DNA from: Kondoa malvinella
Taxonomy: Eukaryota > Basidiomycota > Agaricostilbomycetes > Agaricostilbales > Kondoaceae
Reading direction: 5' to 3'
NCBI GenBank assembly: GCA_039545315.1
Contig: BCIM01000001.1
Coordinates: 166,525-230,524 of the forward strand
Length of the DNA stretch: 64,000 nucleotides
The notes beneath the pieces are model-generated. The model was not told the origin of the DNA and made no database searches. It saw only the letters and a list, made by a program, of their open reading frames with translations. This document shows positions 25,167-36,949 of this stretch, piece after piece. Made by a program: the position numbers and the translations under genes. Numbering within the stretch: position 1 is the first letter of the stretch; each line of letters begins with the position of its first letter.

Positions 25167-28100
25167 TCAAAGCTTGCTTTGCGCAACGATAGAGTCCGAG
25201 ATGATTTCAGCTCGTTTCGGTAGCGGAAAGAGCTTGAATGGTTCAAGTCTATGCTTGATATCTCGTCTACAACGTGCAATTAGCATGCGTACCTTGGAAG
25301 TAATTCATTGACTTACGATGCTTTGGAGACAGGCTTCCATTCCTCATACTGAACCCTCAACTCTTCCAGCTCAGACTGAAACAACCTCTTCACGTCTGGA
25401 TCATCAATCATGCTCTTGAATGCCCATGTGAGGTAGACAGCGTTGGTTGAGCGACGTTGTGTTTCGTCCGCTTGCATCGCTATACCAGTCGAAACAGGTT
25501 CAACCTCGAAGAAGTACCGAACAGCTAAAGCATAGACAGATGGCTCTTCGTAGATAGTGCTGTGGCCGACACCACTTAGCGCACCGGCCAGAGACTCGCT
25601 GATCTGGGCGATGAGAGAGTGGTCGCCGATGCCAGCGTTGCGGATGCGTAATGTCAGAATGATGAGGTTCGAAAGGAAGTCGACCGCTTCAAAGACGTTG
25701 CCATCAATGAAGACTGCTCGGAGTAAACCAGGATGGCTGAAAGCGGACAAGGTGCTGGAGTAAAGCTGAGATAAATAATCAGTCATTGTATTATTGTCAG
25801 CGGAGGCATCTCACAGGTACCAGTTGATCGCTACAAATAGAGTTTAGTAATTTGAACACTGCATATACCATGCAGACTCACTCTAGGCCACCAACGAAAC
25901 AACACTTGACACCAGCCGCTAGCGCCGCGTTCAGCTGCTCTGCATGTTCCCGCGCAGGCTTCGAATACGGTTGCTGGAAATCGAATAACTCCTTCGCAGC
26001 AGAGTTTTCCAAATAGGAAAAGTAAGGCTGGAGCAATTTGTTGTTGTTAAGATGAAAGAATGGTCCAGCTGATATAGATGCCAGACAGAGCAGTAGAAAT
26101 TTAGGTCCGGGCAGATGGAACTCCTCCATGAGCTTATTGACTAGATGAGTAGAGACAATAGAGCCTTGCGAGTGGGTAGAGATGAAGATTGCGTCTGCTT
26201 CTCGGATAGCCTTGACCCAATGCGGAGACGACGTGAAAGCGTCAAAGAGCTTCTGTACTCGATGCTGGATCTTGCCTTCACCTTCGAGAGGACAGATAGT
26301 CAGAGAAGTATCCTTGATCGACAGTCCGTGTTTGACAAAGTATTCTCGAATCGCTTCTGCTTGCATATTGGCGAATTTGCTGGATGTCCCTGTAGGCGGC
26401 CCAAAGACGCTCTGGATCAATGCCGAAGGAAACCATCCATGTACTCCTATCACAACAATCCGCTTCATCTCGCTTGCTCTAGATGGTCTCCTCAACACCT
26501 CTAAACTCCTTGGCAACCCGCTAGCATGCTCCGCTATAGCCTCTACTGGTTGACCAGATCCAAAAATGTACGACCCGACTTTTGATCGCACAGACTTGCC
26601 CTTTCGCGGTGATACCACAGAACGAGGTGGTCGACTGAAAGTATCGCTAAAGGAAGGCAAGACGAGGTTCGGAACGTGTGGTTTGCCTTTCTTAGTGGTA
26701 GCAGTTGCTTTGATCAGACTGACGGAAGACGTAAGAGGAGCGCTGTGATCATCTTTAGGCTGTTCGATGCTGGTCTGGCTGGAATTGGTTTGAGCGGACA
26801 AATTGCTCTTGTGTTGCGCTTTCGGAGCCATAGATGGGATTTTGGCCGACGAAGCGATAGAAGAAGCTCGGCTGCTCGGTGCAGATGATGTATTCGGGAT
26901 AGGAATAGTTGGTTGAGGTGGCGCGTTTCCAAAAGTATTGTTGCTAACTGGTGGTTCAGGATCTGCAGAACCAAAGAATGAAGGGAACCAGCTCGAGCGT
27001 CTATCTGATTGGTGAAGATTAACCGATATCTCATGCTGGGGTGGTGCTTCAAGAACCGGCGATGCTTTGGTTGGAGGCGCAGAAGCTGCAACCGTATCGT
27101 CCTTGGCTGATTCAGATATTCCTAAGCCATATGCGACTTGGGTGGTCGTAGCTGCTGGACCTTCTGTTAAACGATATATAGTATTGAACCACGAAGAGCG
27201 GGACTCTGTTTCGACGGACTTCTCGATTTGCGTTGGACTTGGTTCTTCTGACGATGGAACGACTTCTGGTAGATGCGGATCATTCTGAGAAGAGGTAGTC
27301 GTTGGTGATGGTTCCGCCTGAGAAGCCGACGAGGTTGGGCTCGGCTGATAATCCATCGGCGAAGACCAATATCCCGCCAGAGGCCACGATATCCAGGATT
27401 TGTTACTTGCAGTATTGGACATAGCAGGTGCTTGCAGATGCTCAGTTGTCCGATACTTTGCTTCGGCCAGACTTGCTTCTGACGACGGTGCAATCCCTTG
27501 AGGTGGTTCAACAGACGACTTTGCAACTGGCATGGCTGGCCGAGCTTCGGCAGATCGACTTGTTTCGCGAGATAGGGAGAGGTAGGAGAGCCAGCCCTGG
27601 TCGTGAGTTGCGCTGATAGTCGTAGGAGGTGCAGACGAAAGTTCTGGTCTTGTGGGGACTTCTGCTTCTGCTTGGGCTGGGGTCTCTTCTACTATAGGCT
27701 TTTCCATTTGCTCAGACTGCACATCCTGTTCCTGCTCATCTACGGATGCTGTCGGAAAGCCAAACCAAGTCGCTCTCCTTTCGTCTTTGACAGATGTCGC
27801 AGGTCGCCGCTTGCGAGGACGAACAGGCGCACTTGATACAGATAGAGAAGCCCGCTCATCATCTTTCGAAGGGACAGACGACGTGTTCGCCTGGACAGGG
27901 GCACTTTGCTGAGAGGCTAGAGAGCTACCAGACGAGATCCTGGGCAGATCATATTGCTGACTGGAAGATTCGGCCCGCGACAGATGCTTGCGGAGCTTAG
28001 AGGACGAGGAGTCCTCTGATTGAGAGTTGGCGAATGACCCTGACCCGCTTTGACTGGCTATTGTAGCCGCTGGTGTACTCTTGCGCTTCAAAGTATTTCG

Positions 28101-28175
28101 TCTATATGGATCCATGAGCGGGTTATCGCATGCTTGACCAAGTACGGCAGATGTCAAGATGACGGATTCGGGCAA
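25167..28175 (-). CDS. Alpha/beta-hydrolase-fold protein, YML020W-like, with long disordered N-terminus
   Basis: Resembles the uncharacterised fungal family around yeast YML020W. The first about 560 residues are Ser/Pro/Thr-rich and disordered, with basic segments. The conserved part starts at RIVVIGVHGWFPSALI, a hydrolase-like strand and oxyanion-loop segment, followed by PTGTSSKFANMQAEAI, the likely nucleophile motif STHSQGSIVSTHL (Ser in H-S-Q-G, a variant of the GxSxG elbow) and CCFVGGLE. Three downstream exons give the helical C-terminus with LRAVFIDGNVFEAVDFL, NAGIGDHSLIAQIS and RRDIKHRLEPFKLF, stop at 25167. A lipase or esterase role is possible but not shown. Its start codon lies 26 bases from that of the divergent SET gene. 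Confidence 0.72.
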
Positions 28176-28201
28176 GAGTTATAGGTCAGCTTGTTACCGT
28201 C
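28176..28201. promoter_or_regulatory. 26-base gap between divergent start codons
   Basis: Only 26 bases separate the ATG of the hydrolase gene (-) from that of the SET gene (+). The two promoters and leaders therefore must overlap each other's coding sequence, or one of the two annotated starts is too far upstream. The hydrolase has an internal Met 20 codons in, at MDPYRRNTLK, that would widen the gap by about 60 bases. Confidence 0.4.
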
Positions 28202-29407
28202 ATGTCGGCGGTTCCATCAGATGATCAGGTGCTCGCCGCGTTGCGCACAATTAGAGCAGACCAGCCAGAGCTCGGTCTCAAGAAAATACACGAGAAGCTC
28301 AAGCAAGAATCTCAATTTTCGCTGTCGTTCGAAGTTTGTGCCCTGCGCCTCTGTCGTTTTCCGTATTCCTTCTTCTCATTCCTTTCTTGTTCTGTTCAGA
28401 GACTGCGGAGACTTTCCAACCTCTTATTCGTTGTTCGCCCTGTTGAAGGCAAAGAGCTGGGCGCGATAGCTACAAAGGCTATCTTACCAGGTCAATGCAT
28501 CATCCGTGAATCGCCCATCATCGTCGCTCCGGAGGCAAGTCAGGTCCTGGAAGCTATCCCCCGTCTCTCACCGGCCGCACACAAAGCCTTTTTCGCGCTT
28601 TCAGCTCATGGACCCGGCGAAACTGTGGCAGAACGAATCTTCAAATCGAATGCGCACGCTTGGGCTTCTCACGCCGCTCTTTTCCCTACTCTGCCTCGGT
28701 TCAATCACGATTGCACGCCCAACTGCGCCTATCAGCTAGAGATAGAGAACGAGACAAGTGCATTCTTTGCCATCCGACCTGTCGAGCCAGACGAAGAACT
28801 ATGTATCTCCTACTGCCAGCGCGTCCAACCTAGGATCGTGCGACGAAAGCAATTATCAGACTCTTACGCTTTTCTCTGCCTATGTTCTACGTGCACCGAC
28901 CCGAATTATGAAGAAAGCGACAGACGTCGGCAAGCTGCTAGAGCGTTGGATGAGATGGTGCCCAAGACGAAATCATTCAAGAAACGCTTGCAAATGATTC
29001 ACCTTCGCTTACAATTGCTTTTCGAAGAAGGTCTCATTGGCCCGGACATGGCGCGTTCGCTCAATGATGCGGTTCAGATATGTGCTATGCAAGGTGAATG
29101 GGAACAGACGAGGCGGTATGCCCATTTGAGCGCAAAAATGTACTTGCGAGGCGGGAATATAGCAGCAAGTGAAGACTCGAGGGAATGGATTGAAGAGCCG
29201 GAAAGGCATCCCCAAGCGGCGAAGGGCGTCAAGAGTGGGAAACCTTATACGCCTTTACCTGTTGTTCCGGATTCGGGGGCGATGATGATTGCGGAATTGA
29301 AGGACCAGTTGGGCATACCAGAAGAGGAAGACAAAATGTTCAGAGATGAATGCTTGCAAGAGGCGCAGAGAACGATCGATGCATTGACGGAGGAGACACA
29401 AGCGTAG
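28202..29407 (+). CDS. SET-domain protein (fungal SMYD-like)
   Basis: Putative protein-lysine methyltransferase. An N-terminal helical segment DQVLAALRTIRADQPELG, common in fungal SET proteins of this type, precedes the SET core: RPVEGKELGAIATKAILPGQ, then FNHDCTPNC (AdoMet pocket, RFNHDC motif), ELCISYCQ and the post-SET zinc cysteines CLCSTC. The C-terminal part is helical (about 130 residues) and may bind substrate. An intron of exactly 66 bases (GTTTGT..TTCAG, 28336-28401) is a multiple of three and contains no stop, so retention would insert 22 residues. Without it, SLSFE joins RLRRLSNLL. It converges on the ALDH gene. Confidence 0.82.
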   Translation: MSAVPSDDQVLAALRTIRADQPELGLKKIHEKLKQESQFSLSFEVCALRLCRFPYSFFSFLSCSVQRLRRLSNLLFVVRPVEGKELGAIATKAILPGQCIIRESPIIVAPEASQVLEAIPRLSPAAHKAFFALSAHGPGETVAERIFKSNAHAWASHAALFPTLPRFNHDCTPNCAYQLEIENETSAFFAIRPVEPDEELCISYCQRVQPRIVRRKQLSDSYAFLCLCSTCTDPNYEESDRRRQAARALDEMVPKTKSFKKRLQMIHLRLQLLFEEGLIGPDMARSLNDAVQICAMQGEWEQTRRYAHLSAKMYLRGGNIAASEDSREWIEEPERHPQAAKGVKSGKPYTPLPVVPDSGAMMIAELKDQLGIPEEEDKMFRDECLQEAQRTIDALTEETQA

Positions 29408-29492
29408 ATAATCTGTACTCAAGTGGTCAACGGAGGTAGAGCTCTGTAGCGATACATTCGGACTTTCTAGTATACAAGTGCCCATAGCCAAA

Positions 29493-31338
29493 TCAAGAAA
29501 ACTTGATGCCTTGCGCCAAAGGAAGTTGGTCAGTGTAGTTGAGCGTGCACGAAGACATGCGGTTGTATTGTTTCCTGCCCAAAATCTGAGGACAGGCTCT
29601 TTTCAATGAAGAGCAACTCACCATGCATCACCACCAGACTCTCTTCCCCATCCAGTCGCTTTATTACCACCTAAGCACTGCAATATCAGCCTTTGATATA
29701 ATTTACAGACAGGGAGTACTTGCCAAATGGACCACCGATTTCCGCGCCAGAAGTAGATTGATTGACGTTCACAATCCCGCAGTCACTTCCATTCGGTCCG
29801 ACCCAAGTAAAAACATTGCCCAAATCTTTGGTGAACAAAGTCGAGCTCAATCCTTGTCGAACAGAATTATTGATTTCGATCGCTTCTTCCAGCGTCTCGA
29901 ATGTCGCTACATGCAAGATTGGTGCGAAACATTCCTCCTGCATTACTTTGACATTCGATGTGTCGTGTCGAACAATAGTAGGGAGGACCCAAGTTCCCCC
30001 GTGCAATTCTTGAGCTTCAGGTTTGTGTGGTTTACCGCCGATGAGGATCTGACCGCCTTCTTCCTGAGCTGCTTTGAGGGTAGCGAGATATCCATCTTTT
30101 GCTGCAGACGAATGAAGAGGACCACAAAGCACACCAGAGTCGAGTGGATTACCAATTCGGACTTGACCATAAGCTTTCTGAAGCTGTTCGAGAAATTGAT
30201 CGGCGATGGAAGAGTGCAATAAAAGGCGACGTGTAGAGGTGCAACGTTGACCTGCTGTTCCAACAGCACCGAAGAAGACCGTTCGACTTGCCAGTGTCAG
30301 ATCAGCGTCGGGCATCACAATAGCACAGTTGTTTCCGCCAAGCTCGAGCAGGACCTAGACCAATTATGAGGTGCAGTCAAGCCATGATACGAGAACTGAC
30401 CTTGCCGAATCTCTTCTGTACAGTAGTACCAACCAATTTACCCACCTTTTCGCTTCCCGTAAAAGACAGCAAGTCAACCTGAGGACTGGTAGCGAGCGCG
30501 TCTCCAACTTCCGTGCCACCACAGACGAGCGCTGCGATACCAGCGGGCAAATCATTCTCTTCAAGAACGGAAGCGATAATCTTTGTCGAAGCGATTCCAC
30601 ATAGCGAAGTTGATGGAGCTGGTTTCCAAACGGTCGCGTTACCGGAAATGAAGGAAAGCGAAAAGTTCCAAGAATGAACCGCGACTGGGAAATTGAATGC
30701 TGAAATAACACCAACGATACCGAGAGGATTGGGCACCTCCATCAGGAAATGGTTAGGTCGTTCGGATTGGATGGTCGTTCCGCTGATCTGCCTCGATAAT
30801 CCGGTAGCGTAATCGTAAATGTCGACTGCTTCCTGAACTTCACCAATACCTTCGGCTAGGACTTGTTCATAACATTAGCATAGCATAGCGGTGTTGTTCA
30901 AAGACTTACTCTTGCCCATTTCTAGGGAGACTAGTGCTCCTAAAGCATCACGTTTTTCGCCTAATCGGTTCTGTACGACATAAGCTTCACCTCATACAAT
31001 GAAAAAGAGGAGCTCACTCGGACTTGTCGGATGATATCACCCCTCTTAGGCGCAGGGACGTTCCTCCATTCCTTTTGAGCCTTCCTACATTGTCTCAACA
31101 CCTGCAAGGTTTCTTCCCTTGTTGCAGAAGCGATACTAGCTAATGTTTGACCCGTAGCAGCTTCTTTAGATTCAAGCACAGGTCCTGTTCCTTTGATCCA
31201 TGTTGAACCATTGTAGATACCAGCGTTGACTTCGTTTGGCGCGATGTCAAGGGAGGTAAGGATATCAGCAGCGCGTGTGGAGAGCATTCTTTGTTGTGGT
31301 ATGAGAAGCGAACGGCATAGCAGCTTCATGGGAGGCAT
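29493..31338 (-). CDS. ALDH7-type aldehyde dehydrogenase (aminoadipic semialdehyde dehydrogenase-like)
   Basis: NAD-dependent aldehyde dehydrogenase of the ALDH7A1/antiquitin family, which oxidises alpha-aminoadipic semialdehyde in lysine catabolism. The start MPPMKLLCRSLLIPQQRM, followed by STRAAD, looks like a mitochondrial presequence. Family marks include NAGIYNGSTW near the N-terminus, PLGIVGVISAFNFPVAVHSW, VCGGTEVGDAL, SFTGSEKVG, LLELGGNNCAIVM with the catalytic Glu and GTAGQRCTSTRR with the catalytic Cys, then EECFAPILHV and GGPFGG. The protein ends LAQGIKFS at 29493. Five or six short introns interrupt it. An upstream in-frame extension to 31500 exists but is less presequence-like. 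Bacterial or plant-like ALDH7 homologs also occur, so substrate is inferred from family only. Confidence 0.88.
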
Positions 31339-31879
31339 GCTGTGTAGGGTATAAGGTTGATTGCGCTGCAGCAGAGCTAAGCTGTGTTGGGTACAGCGTT
31401 GAGAGCCAAATTGGTTTGATCCAGGGCGTCGAGAACTGACTGAAAGCGTGACTTGTTGGCTGCTTGCGATACTTTCAAGACAATGGAAGAGAGAAAGCAA
31501 CAGAAGAGGAGCTCCAAGAAATGAACATCTTCGGGATGCCGCGAATCGGTCTGTTACAGACTATTCTGCAAGCTGACACCTCTGGTAATCGATAAAGGCA
31601 GTGCGCAAAGCAGGCAGAGGCCTAACAGCTAGACATGCCAACGAGACCCGTGCGTTCAAAGGTAAACAATCAGTTATCGGAAGTCTGTACGATATGCACT
31701 TCTAGTAGGTGAGAAGAGGATTGTCGATGGAAAGCAGCACATACTGCATTCTGAAGCAGATGGCCATTGCACGTCGAGTCACGCTTGAAATGGCAATTAT
31801 CCCGGGTCAAGCTTCCGACCATGCACTGACGACTTGAAGCTCCTTTGATCCGATACCACGGCTTGACATTTCGAGCAGA
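31339..31879. promoter_or_regulatory. Divergent promoter region (ALDH / carboxypeptidase)
   Basis: About 540 bases between divergent start codons. No gene or repeat is evident; it should hold both promoters. A 97-codon minus-strand frame overlapping the carboxypeptidase start shows nothing recognisable. Confidence 0.4.
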
Positions 31880-33996
31880 ATGAAGTCCTCCCTCCCTCTC
31901 CTGGCCGCCTTGAGCGCTGTCACTGCTTTGCCTAACCAGATTACTTTCAACAGAGTCAAACAATCATCTCTCATCGATTCGCTCAGCAATGGCTTGGACA
32001 TGGTAGAATCAGTGGTGCATCATGTTGAACAAGAAGTCTCGCAGTATGCCAAATCCAAGATGCAAAAGCTAGAATACGATACGGCTGGCTTCGAGGTCGT
32101 CACATCAGCTGTCCTGCCTGAATACCAAATTCGTGTGAAAGAATCAAGAGGGCTTTGCGATCCTACCGTCAAACAGGTGAGATCGCACCATTAAAGTACC
32201 TTACCGGTTATACTGAAAGGCTCACACAGTACTCGGGCTACCTCGATATCTCTGACAAGCGACACTTGTTCTTCTGGTTCTTCGAGTCCCGTAATTCGCC
32301 TGCTGAAGGTAAGTCTGGACCAGCCTCGATAGCGATTTCGGTTGTCTCATTTGGTAACTTTAGATCCCGTCACTCTCTGGCTGAATGGAGGTCCGGGCTG
32401 CTCTAGCTCTACTGGTCTGTTGTTCGAATTGGGTCGTAGGTCACCCAAACTCGCACTGCAATATGAGACTGATGTGCAAGCTGTTGGGATACGATAGCCT
32501 GCTCCATCAAGAACCAGGGTCAGAACACGACCTACAACCCATACTCCTGGACAGAGAAGTCTTCAGTCCTTTTCTTAGATCAGCCGATCAACGTCGGCTA
32601 TTCTTGGTCTGATGGCGAATCCGTTTCCAACACCCCAGCAGCTGCTGAAGACGTCTATGCTTTCCTTCAGCTCTGGTACAAGAAGTTCCCACAGTACAAT
32701 GCCCTACCTTTCCACATTGCCGCAGAGTCATATGTATGCTGATCGTAATCATCCTGCCATACCTTCTGATGAGCTTCGCAGGGCGGTCACTACGCACCAA
32801 ACTTTGCTTCGTACATCCACAAGCAGAACAAGGCTCTTTCCCTCACCTCTGCTCACATTCCCATTCCTCTAACCTCCGTGCTTATCGGAAACGGTCTGAC
32901 CGAACCAAAGACTCAATTCGCTTCAATGTACGATTTCGCTTGCAAGCGCAAAGACCCAATCTTTGACGACGCCACTTGCACCTCGATCAAAGCGAAGACA
33001 CCCACTTGCGCGAGGTTGCAGCAATATTGTTACGATAACCCCTCGCGTCTCACTTGCGTACCAGCTACTCTATACTGCTGGCAAAACATTGTTGGACCCA
33101 TTAGCAATTCCGGCTTGAACCCCTATGATATTCGAAAGAAGTGCGATCGGAATGGAAAAGATGGACCGTTATGCTATGAGCAGATGAGCTGGATCGAGAA
33201 TTACTTGAACCGGGAAGACGTCAAGAAGGAATTGGGTGCGCCAAAGGAGTTGAAGTTTGAGAGTTGCAATATGTGAGAATGGTTTTCCTCGTCTGCGGTC
33301 CTCCGCTGATGAATTTCCATTGACACAGGCAAGTGAACCAGTAAGCCTATTGTCAAGTCACAAGGATAAAATCGATGACTTTCGCGCAGAGCATTCTCCT
33401 TTGCCGGTGATGGCATGCACAACTCTGCTGCTCTCCTTCCCGAGTTGCTGGATGATGGTATTCGCGTGCTTATCTACGCTGGTGAAGGTTCGTTCGTGCC
33501 CGGCCCTTCATCGGCAATGACTGATGTAGTGTCTTTCCGATTGAACAGACGACGCAATGTGCAACTGGCTCGGTGCGTCCTGCTCATCGTACTCTTCTCG
33601 AAGAGTTATTTATGAATTTGGGAGCACAGGCAATTACAGATGGGCTACAGAGCTCAACTCGACTCAATCGCTGCACAACTTGAAGGACTTGCCTTGGTCG
33701 ACGCTTGAGGATGACAAGGTCGTCGGTGAAGTCCGCTCGGTTGGAGAAGGTGCTGGTAACTTTGCTTTTGTCAAGATTTTCAATGCTGGTCACATGGTCA
33801 GTTGAGCGACTACTTGCATTCACGTGCTGATGTAGTTCATGTGGTTGACAGGTTCCATTCGATCAACCTTCTGCCTCTCTCGATTTGTCCGCCATGACAT
33901 TTTCATGTAAAGACAATGTATTGACATATTTATTGTTGATACAGGTTCCAGCGATGGCAAGCCAATGTACCACTACACAAGAACGGCGAGAAGTAG
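31880..33996 (+). CDS. Serine carboxypeptidase, carboxypeptidase Y-like (S10)
   Basis: Vacuolar or secreted exopeptidase that removes C-terminal residues at acid pH. A signal peptide ([16 protein letters not shown]) and propeptide precede the mature part YSGYLDI. Substrate-binding [16 protein letters not shown] is followed across introns by [15 protein letters not shown], the nucleophile motif [13 protein letters not shown], the Asp in [12 protein letters not shown] and the His in NAGHMVPFDQP, so the S-D-H triad is complete. The S10 mixed-cysteine pattern ([17 protein letters not shown]) is present. The acceptor at GATAG, rather than the first AG, restores PCSIKN. The last exon reads [16 protein letters not shown], stop at 33996. 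It converges on the PPR-like gene with 82 bases between stops. Confidence 0.93.
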
Positions 33997-34078
33997 AGAG
34001 CTGTCTGTGCATGGACTTTGTATCGTTGGCCAATTCGCATGTACAATAGCATCGGTTTCAATCTACATTCCACTTGTA

Positions 34079-36558
34079 TCACTTCTTTCCTGTTTTCCTC
34101 AACCCTTTTCTCAGCCTGGTGAATGCTCGATCTTGCCTGATGCCCGATGCCCTCACTTCATCCGTGTGGAAATCCTTCCTGCCGTTCCGCTTTGCGTCGA
34201 CATACATTTCTGCAGCTAGTATCGTCTTAGAATCTCTTCGAACAGCCTCGAGCCGTCTTGAACCGGGTCGATCGCTCTGCTGCCACCGCACGATCACTCT
34301 TTCAGCCTCTTCATACATGCCCGCGTCCGCCAACCGACAAGCCAACATTCCCGCTGTCTCGCTCTCGACCAACTCGACATCCTGAATCATCAAAAACCCT
34401 TTCATCGCTTCACCTAATCGCCCTCGTCTAGTCAACGCATGCACCACTTCCGCATCGTGCCTGGCATCCGGCATTACCCCATCTTCGACCATATTGATCC
34501 GAATCTGCCTCAGGTCATACAATTGTTTTGCAGAGAGGTTCCATCGTCTGCTATATGCTCGAAGAAGCCAGACGTAAGTCGTGCTGTTTGGTTCATGAGG
34601 CATGTCTCGAATGAACTTCTTGACGTTTCGAATATGGTCTGGTTGAGCTAACGCGATGACGCCCAGAAGAGGATTGTAGACTGTATCAAGCGGAAAGGGA
34701 CGAGGTTGGGTAGGTGTGAGAAGATCGAGAATCCTTCTAGCTGGTATAAAACGAGATGTGCGGATGGCAGCTTGGAGCAAGGTGATGCATTCGCTAAAGT
34801 TGAGAGGGTTTTGTCGAATGGCTAGCCAGCGTGCAACGAGGTCGGGAATATTGATGCGCCCAACATGCTGGCAAAAGGCGCGAGATAAATCAGGGCCGGC
34901 TGATTCAAGGTATGCAGTATGTCGGAAGCCGAGGATCAAGGGGAATCGAGGATGGTCTTCAAGCTCTTGAGGGGCAAGCGAGTGATGAAGCAGCCATAGG
35001 TATTGGTCGTAGCCTTGTTCAGTCTGGAAGAATTCGTTCAGAGCCTCAGGAGAGCTACGGCGGAGTGAAAGGTATAGAGATCGGGCTAGAGGATAGACTT
35101 GGGTATTGTATGCCAGATGAAAGAGATCGCCGAGGTGCGTCGGATCTACTCTTGTCCTTCTTCTATTGCGTTTGGAAGGCGGTGGCGCCAACATTGAAGC
35201 CAACTGACCCGCTCGAGCTTTCCCTTGCAAACCCGGATTCGCATTGACAAGGTCAAGGATCATCCTCTTAAGCACACCATCTGCTTCACCGCCATTTCTG
35301 ACGTAGGCAAGGAAAAGATCGACAGCAAACTTGACGCGGTGAACCATTTCCATGGACTGAACTTTGATTTCTGGACTGGCCAAGGCATGAATGAGTGCTG
35401 CTAGAATATCTTGACCTCGAGGTGCAATTTTGGTACGAAGAGCAAAAGACAGTGCTTCTTGCAATTCCGCAGTATTGGTGGCTTCCCTAAGCTGAGCGAC
35501 ACTGAATCGCTCTCGTAAATCGTCCGAAATGACGTGGAGACTGGGAGACGGTAGAGTTTCTGTCTCGGGTGCCACTGATGCCACTAGAGGTTGAAGTAAA
35601 TGGTAAGGTGGTAATTCAAGCTTGGTTTCGACCAGATCTTCTAGGAGATGGGCAATTCGAGCAGGGCGATGACCGCTGCCGAGTAGCATCTTTAGGATCT
35701 CGTGCGATACTGCTTGACAGCGATACAGTAAGACTGGATGGTTACAGGCAGCGGCCATGACTTGACGGAGTGTGCGATATTGTCGCAGATGATCGTGAGA
35801 ATCTGCTCGAGGATGCTTTGTGCCGTAGAGACTGCCATATTCTATAGCTTGGACTAGAAGATGAAGACTTTCTATTCGTATGGCGACGCCTTGTTCCTTC
35901 CTGAAGCCATGTAGAATTTCGTTGGCGAAGTCGGACACTCGATCTGACAGAATTTGTAACTCGTTGCGAGCTCTGGGTGGTATAAAATTGCCCGCTGAAG
36001 TCTGTTGCTGTAAATACATGGTTGCATTGCTGAAGTATAGGCGATAGAAGTGCAAATTGGCTTGAGCAAGCTGATGTTTTGGACCAGTCATGCGATCGCG
36101 AATTAGAAACATCCGTTTGAGGCACAGACTGTAGTCGGCCCCTCTTCCTTGTATCGATAGAAGAGCTTCCCAGTCGCTGGCATCTAGGTCTGCCCCTACT
36201 GTCGACGGAGTAAAGAGCGTCCAGCTTCCTTCGACATTGCCTTGTTCGAGCGCATCTCGAAGTTTGAGTAGCCATAGAGGTGGCCTCTTTTTCAGAGTTG
36301 GCGGAGGAAGGGCCAGCAGTGTATTGATCTGTCACAGGAAAGACTTAGCTATTCCGCGGATTTGCGTATATTTCGACAATAGCGTACCTGAGGAACAGCT
36401 GCATTTCGCACACTCCCTGCATAATCTGACCTTGCCGACACGCCGCCGCTTGATACGCTGGCTTCGCTGCTGTATCGAGCTACTTTCGAGATCTTGACAA
36501 AATTCTTGTTTCTCGCTATAAGACCACGACATGGAGCTGCCAGACAGATATTGTGCAT
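34079..36558 (-). CDS. Mitochondrial PPR-like protein
   Basis: Predicted mitochondrial helical-repeat protein, likely acting on organelle RNA or translation. The model starts MHNICLAAPCRGLIARN, an Arg/Ser-rich presequence of about 56 residues, and joins VRNAAVPQ to INTLLALPPPTLKKRP across an intron (36340-36387). Exon 2 is open for over 750 codons. Helical-pair repeats resembling pentatricopeptide motifs are clearest near the C-terminus: NSTTYVWLLRAYSRRW, DGVMPDARHDAEVVHALTRR, ETAGMLACRLADAGMYEEA. The C-terminus is basic (LRKGLRKTGKK). I cannot match it to a named factor. The presequence exon and promoter lie inside repeat copy 1 of a three-copy family, so this N-terminus may be recently acquired. 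Confidence 0.7.
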
Positions 36559-36650
36559 CCAACATCGAGCAGCACTGCCTCTGGGCCTGGCGCTGCTTGA
36601 CTTGCAGCCTGGCGCGAGTGACCAAATTGTCGTTTGGCTGAGAAGAACAA
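36420..36650 (-). repeat. Dispersed repeat, copy 1 (presequence exon of PPR-like gene)
   Basis: Copy 1 of three related sequences. The core (36492-36647 on the plus strand) runs from TTGACAAAATTCTTG to CAAATTGTCGTTTGGCTGAG and closely matches copy 2 (38550) and copy 3 (41474). With copy 3 the similarity extends left to about 36420 (CTGACC..GCCG..GCTTGA..CTGCTGTATCG). It covers the start codon, most of the presequence exon and about 90 bases upstream of the PPR-like gene. Confidence 0.8.
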
Positions 36651-36949
36651 CGAGCCAGTTTAACTCCGATCATACTCAAATTTCCGCAAGCAGAGAGCAT
36701 AGGCAGCCGTTGCTACAGATGCGTGAATTGGCATCAAAACATTCAACAGATGAGATCCTCTCCTTCTGACAAGCTCTAACAAGCTTGTCAAGTATCTGTC
36801 TCTTGCCGCTGGCGTGCCTCGCACCATTCTCATCCAATCGAAGAAACCAAATGCGCCATACTGTTCACATCTTTTGAACGGCCGCCAGTCCTGAGCTGCT
36901 CCAACACCGGTCAACCATGATTTTCCTTCTTCCATGCATTCCCACTCCT

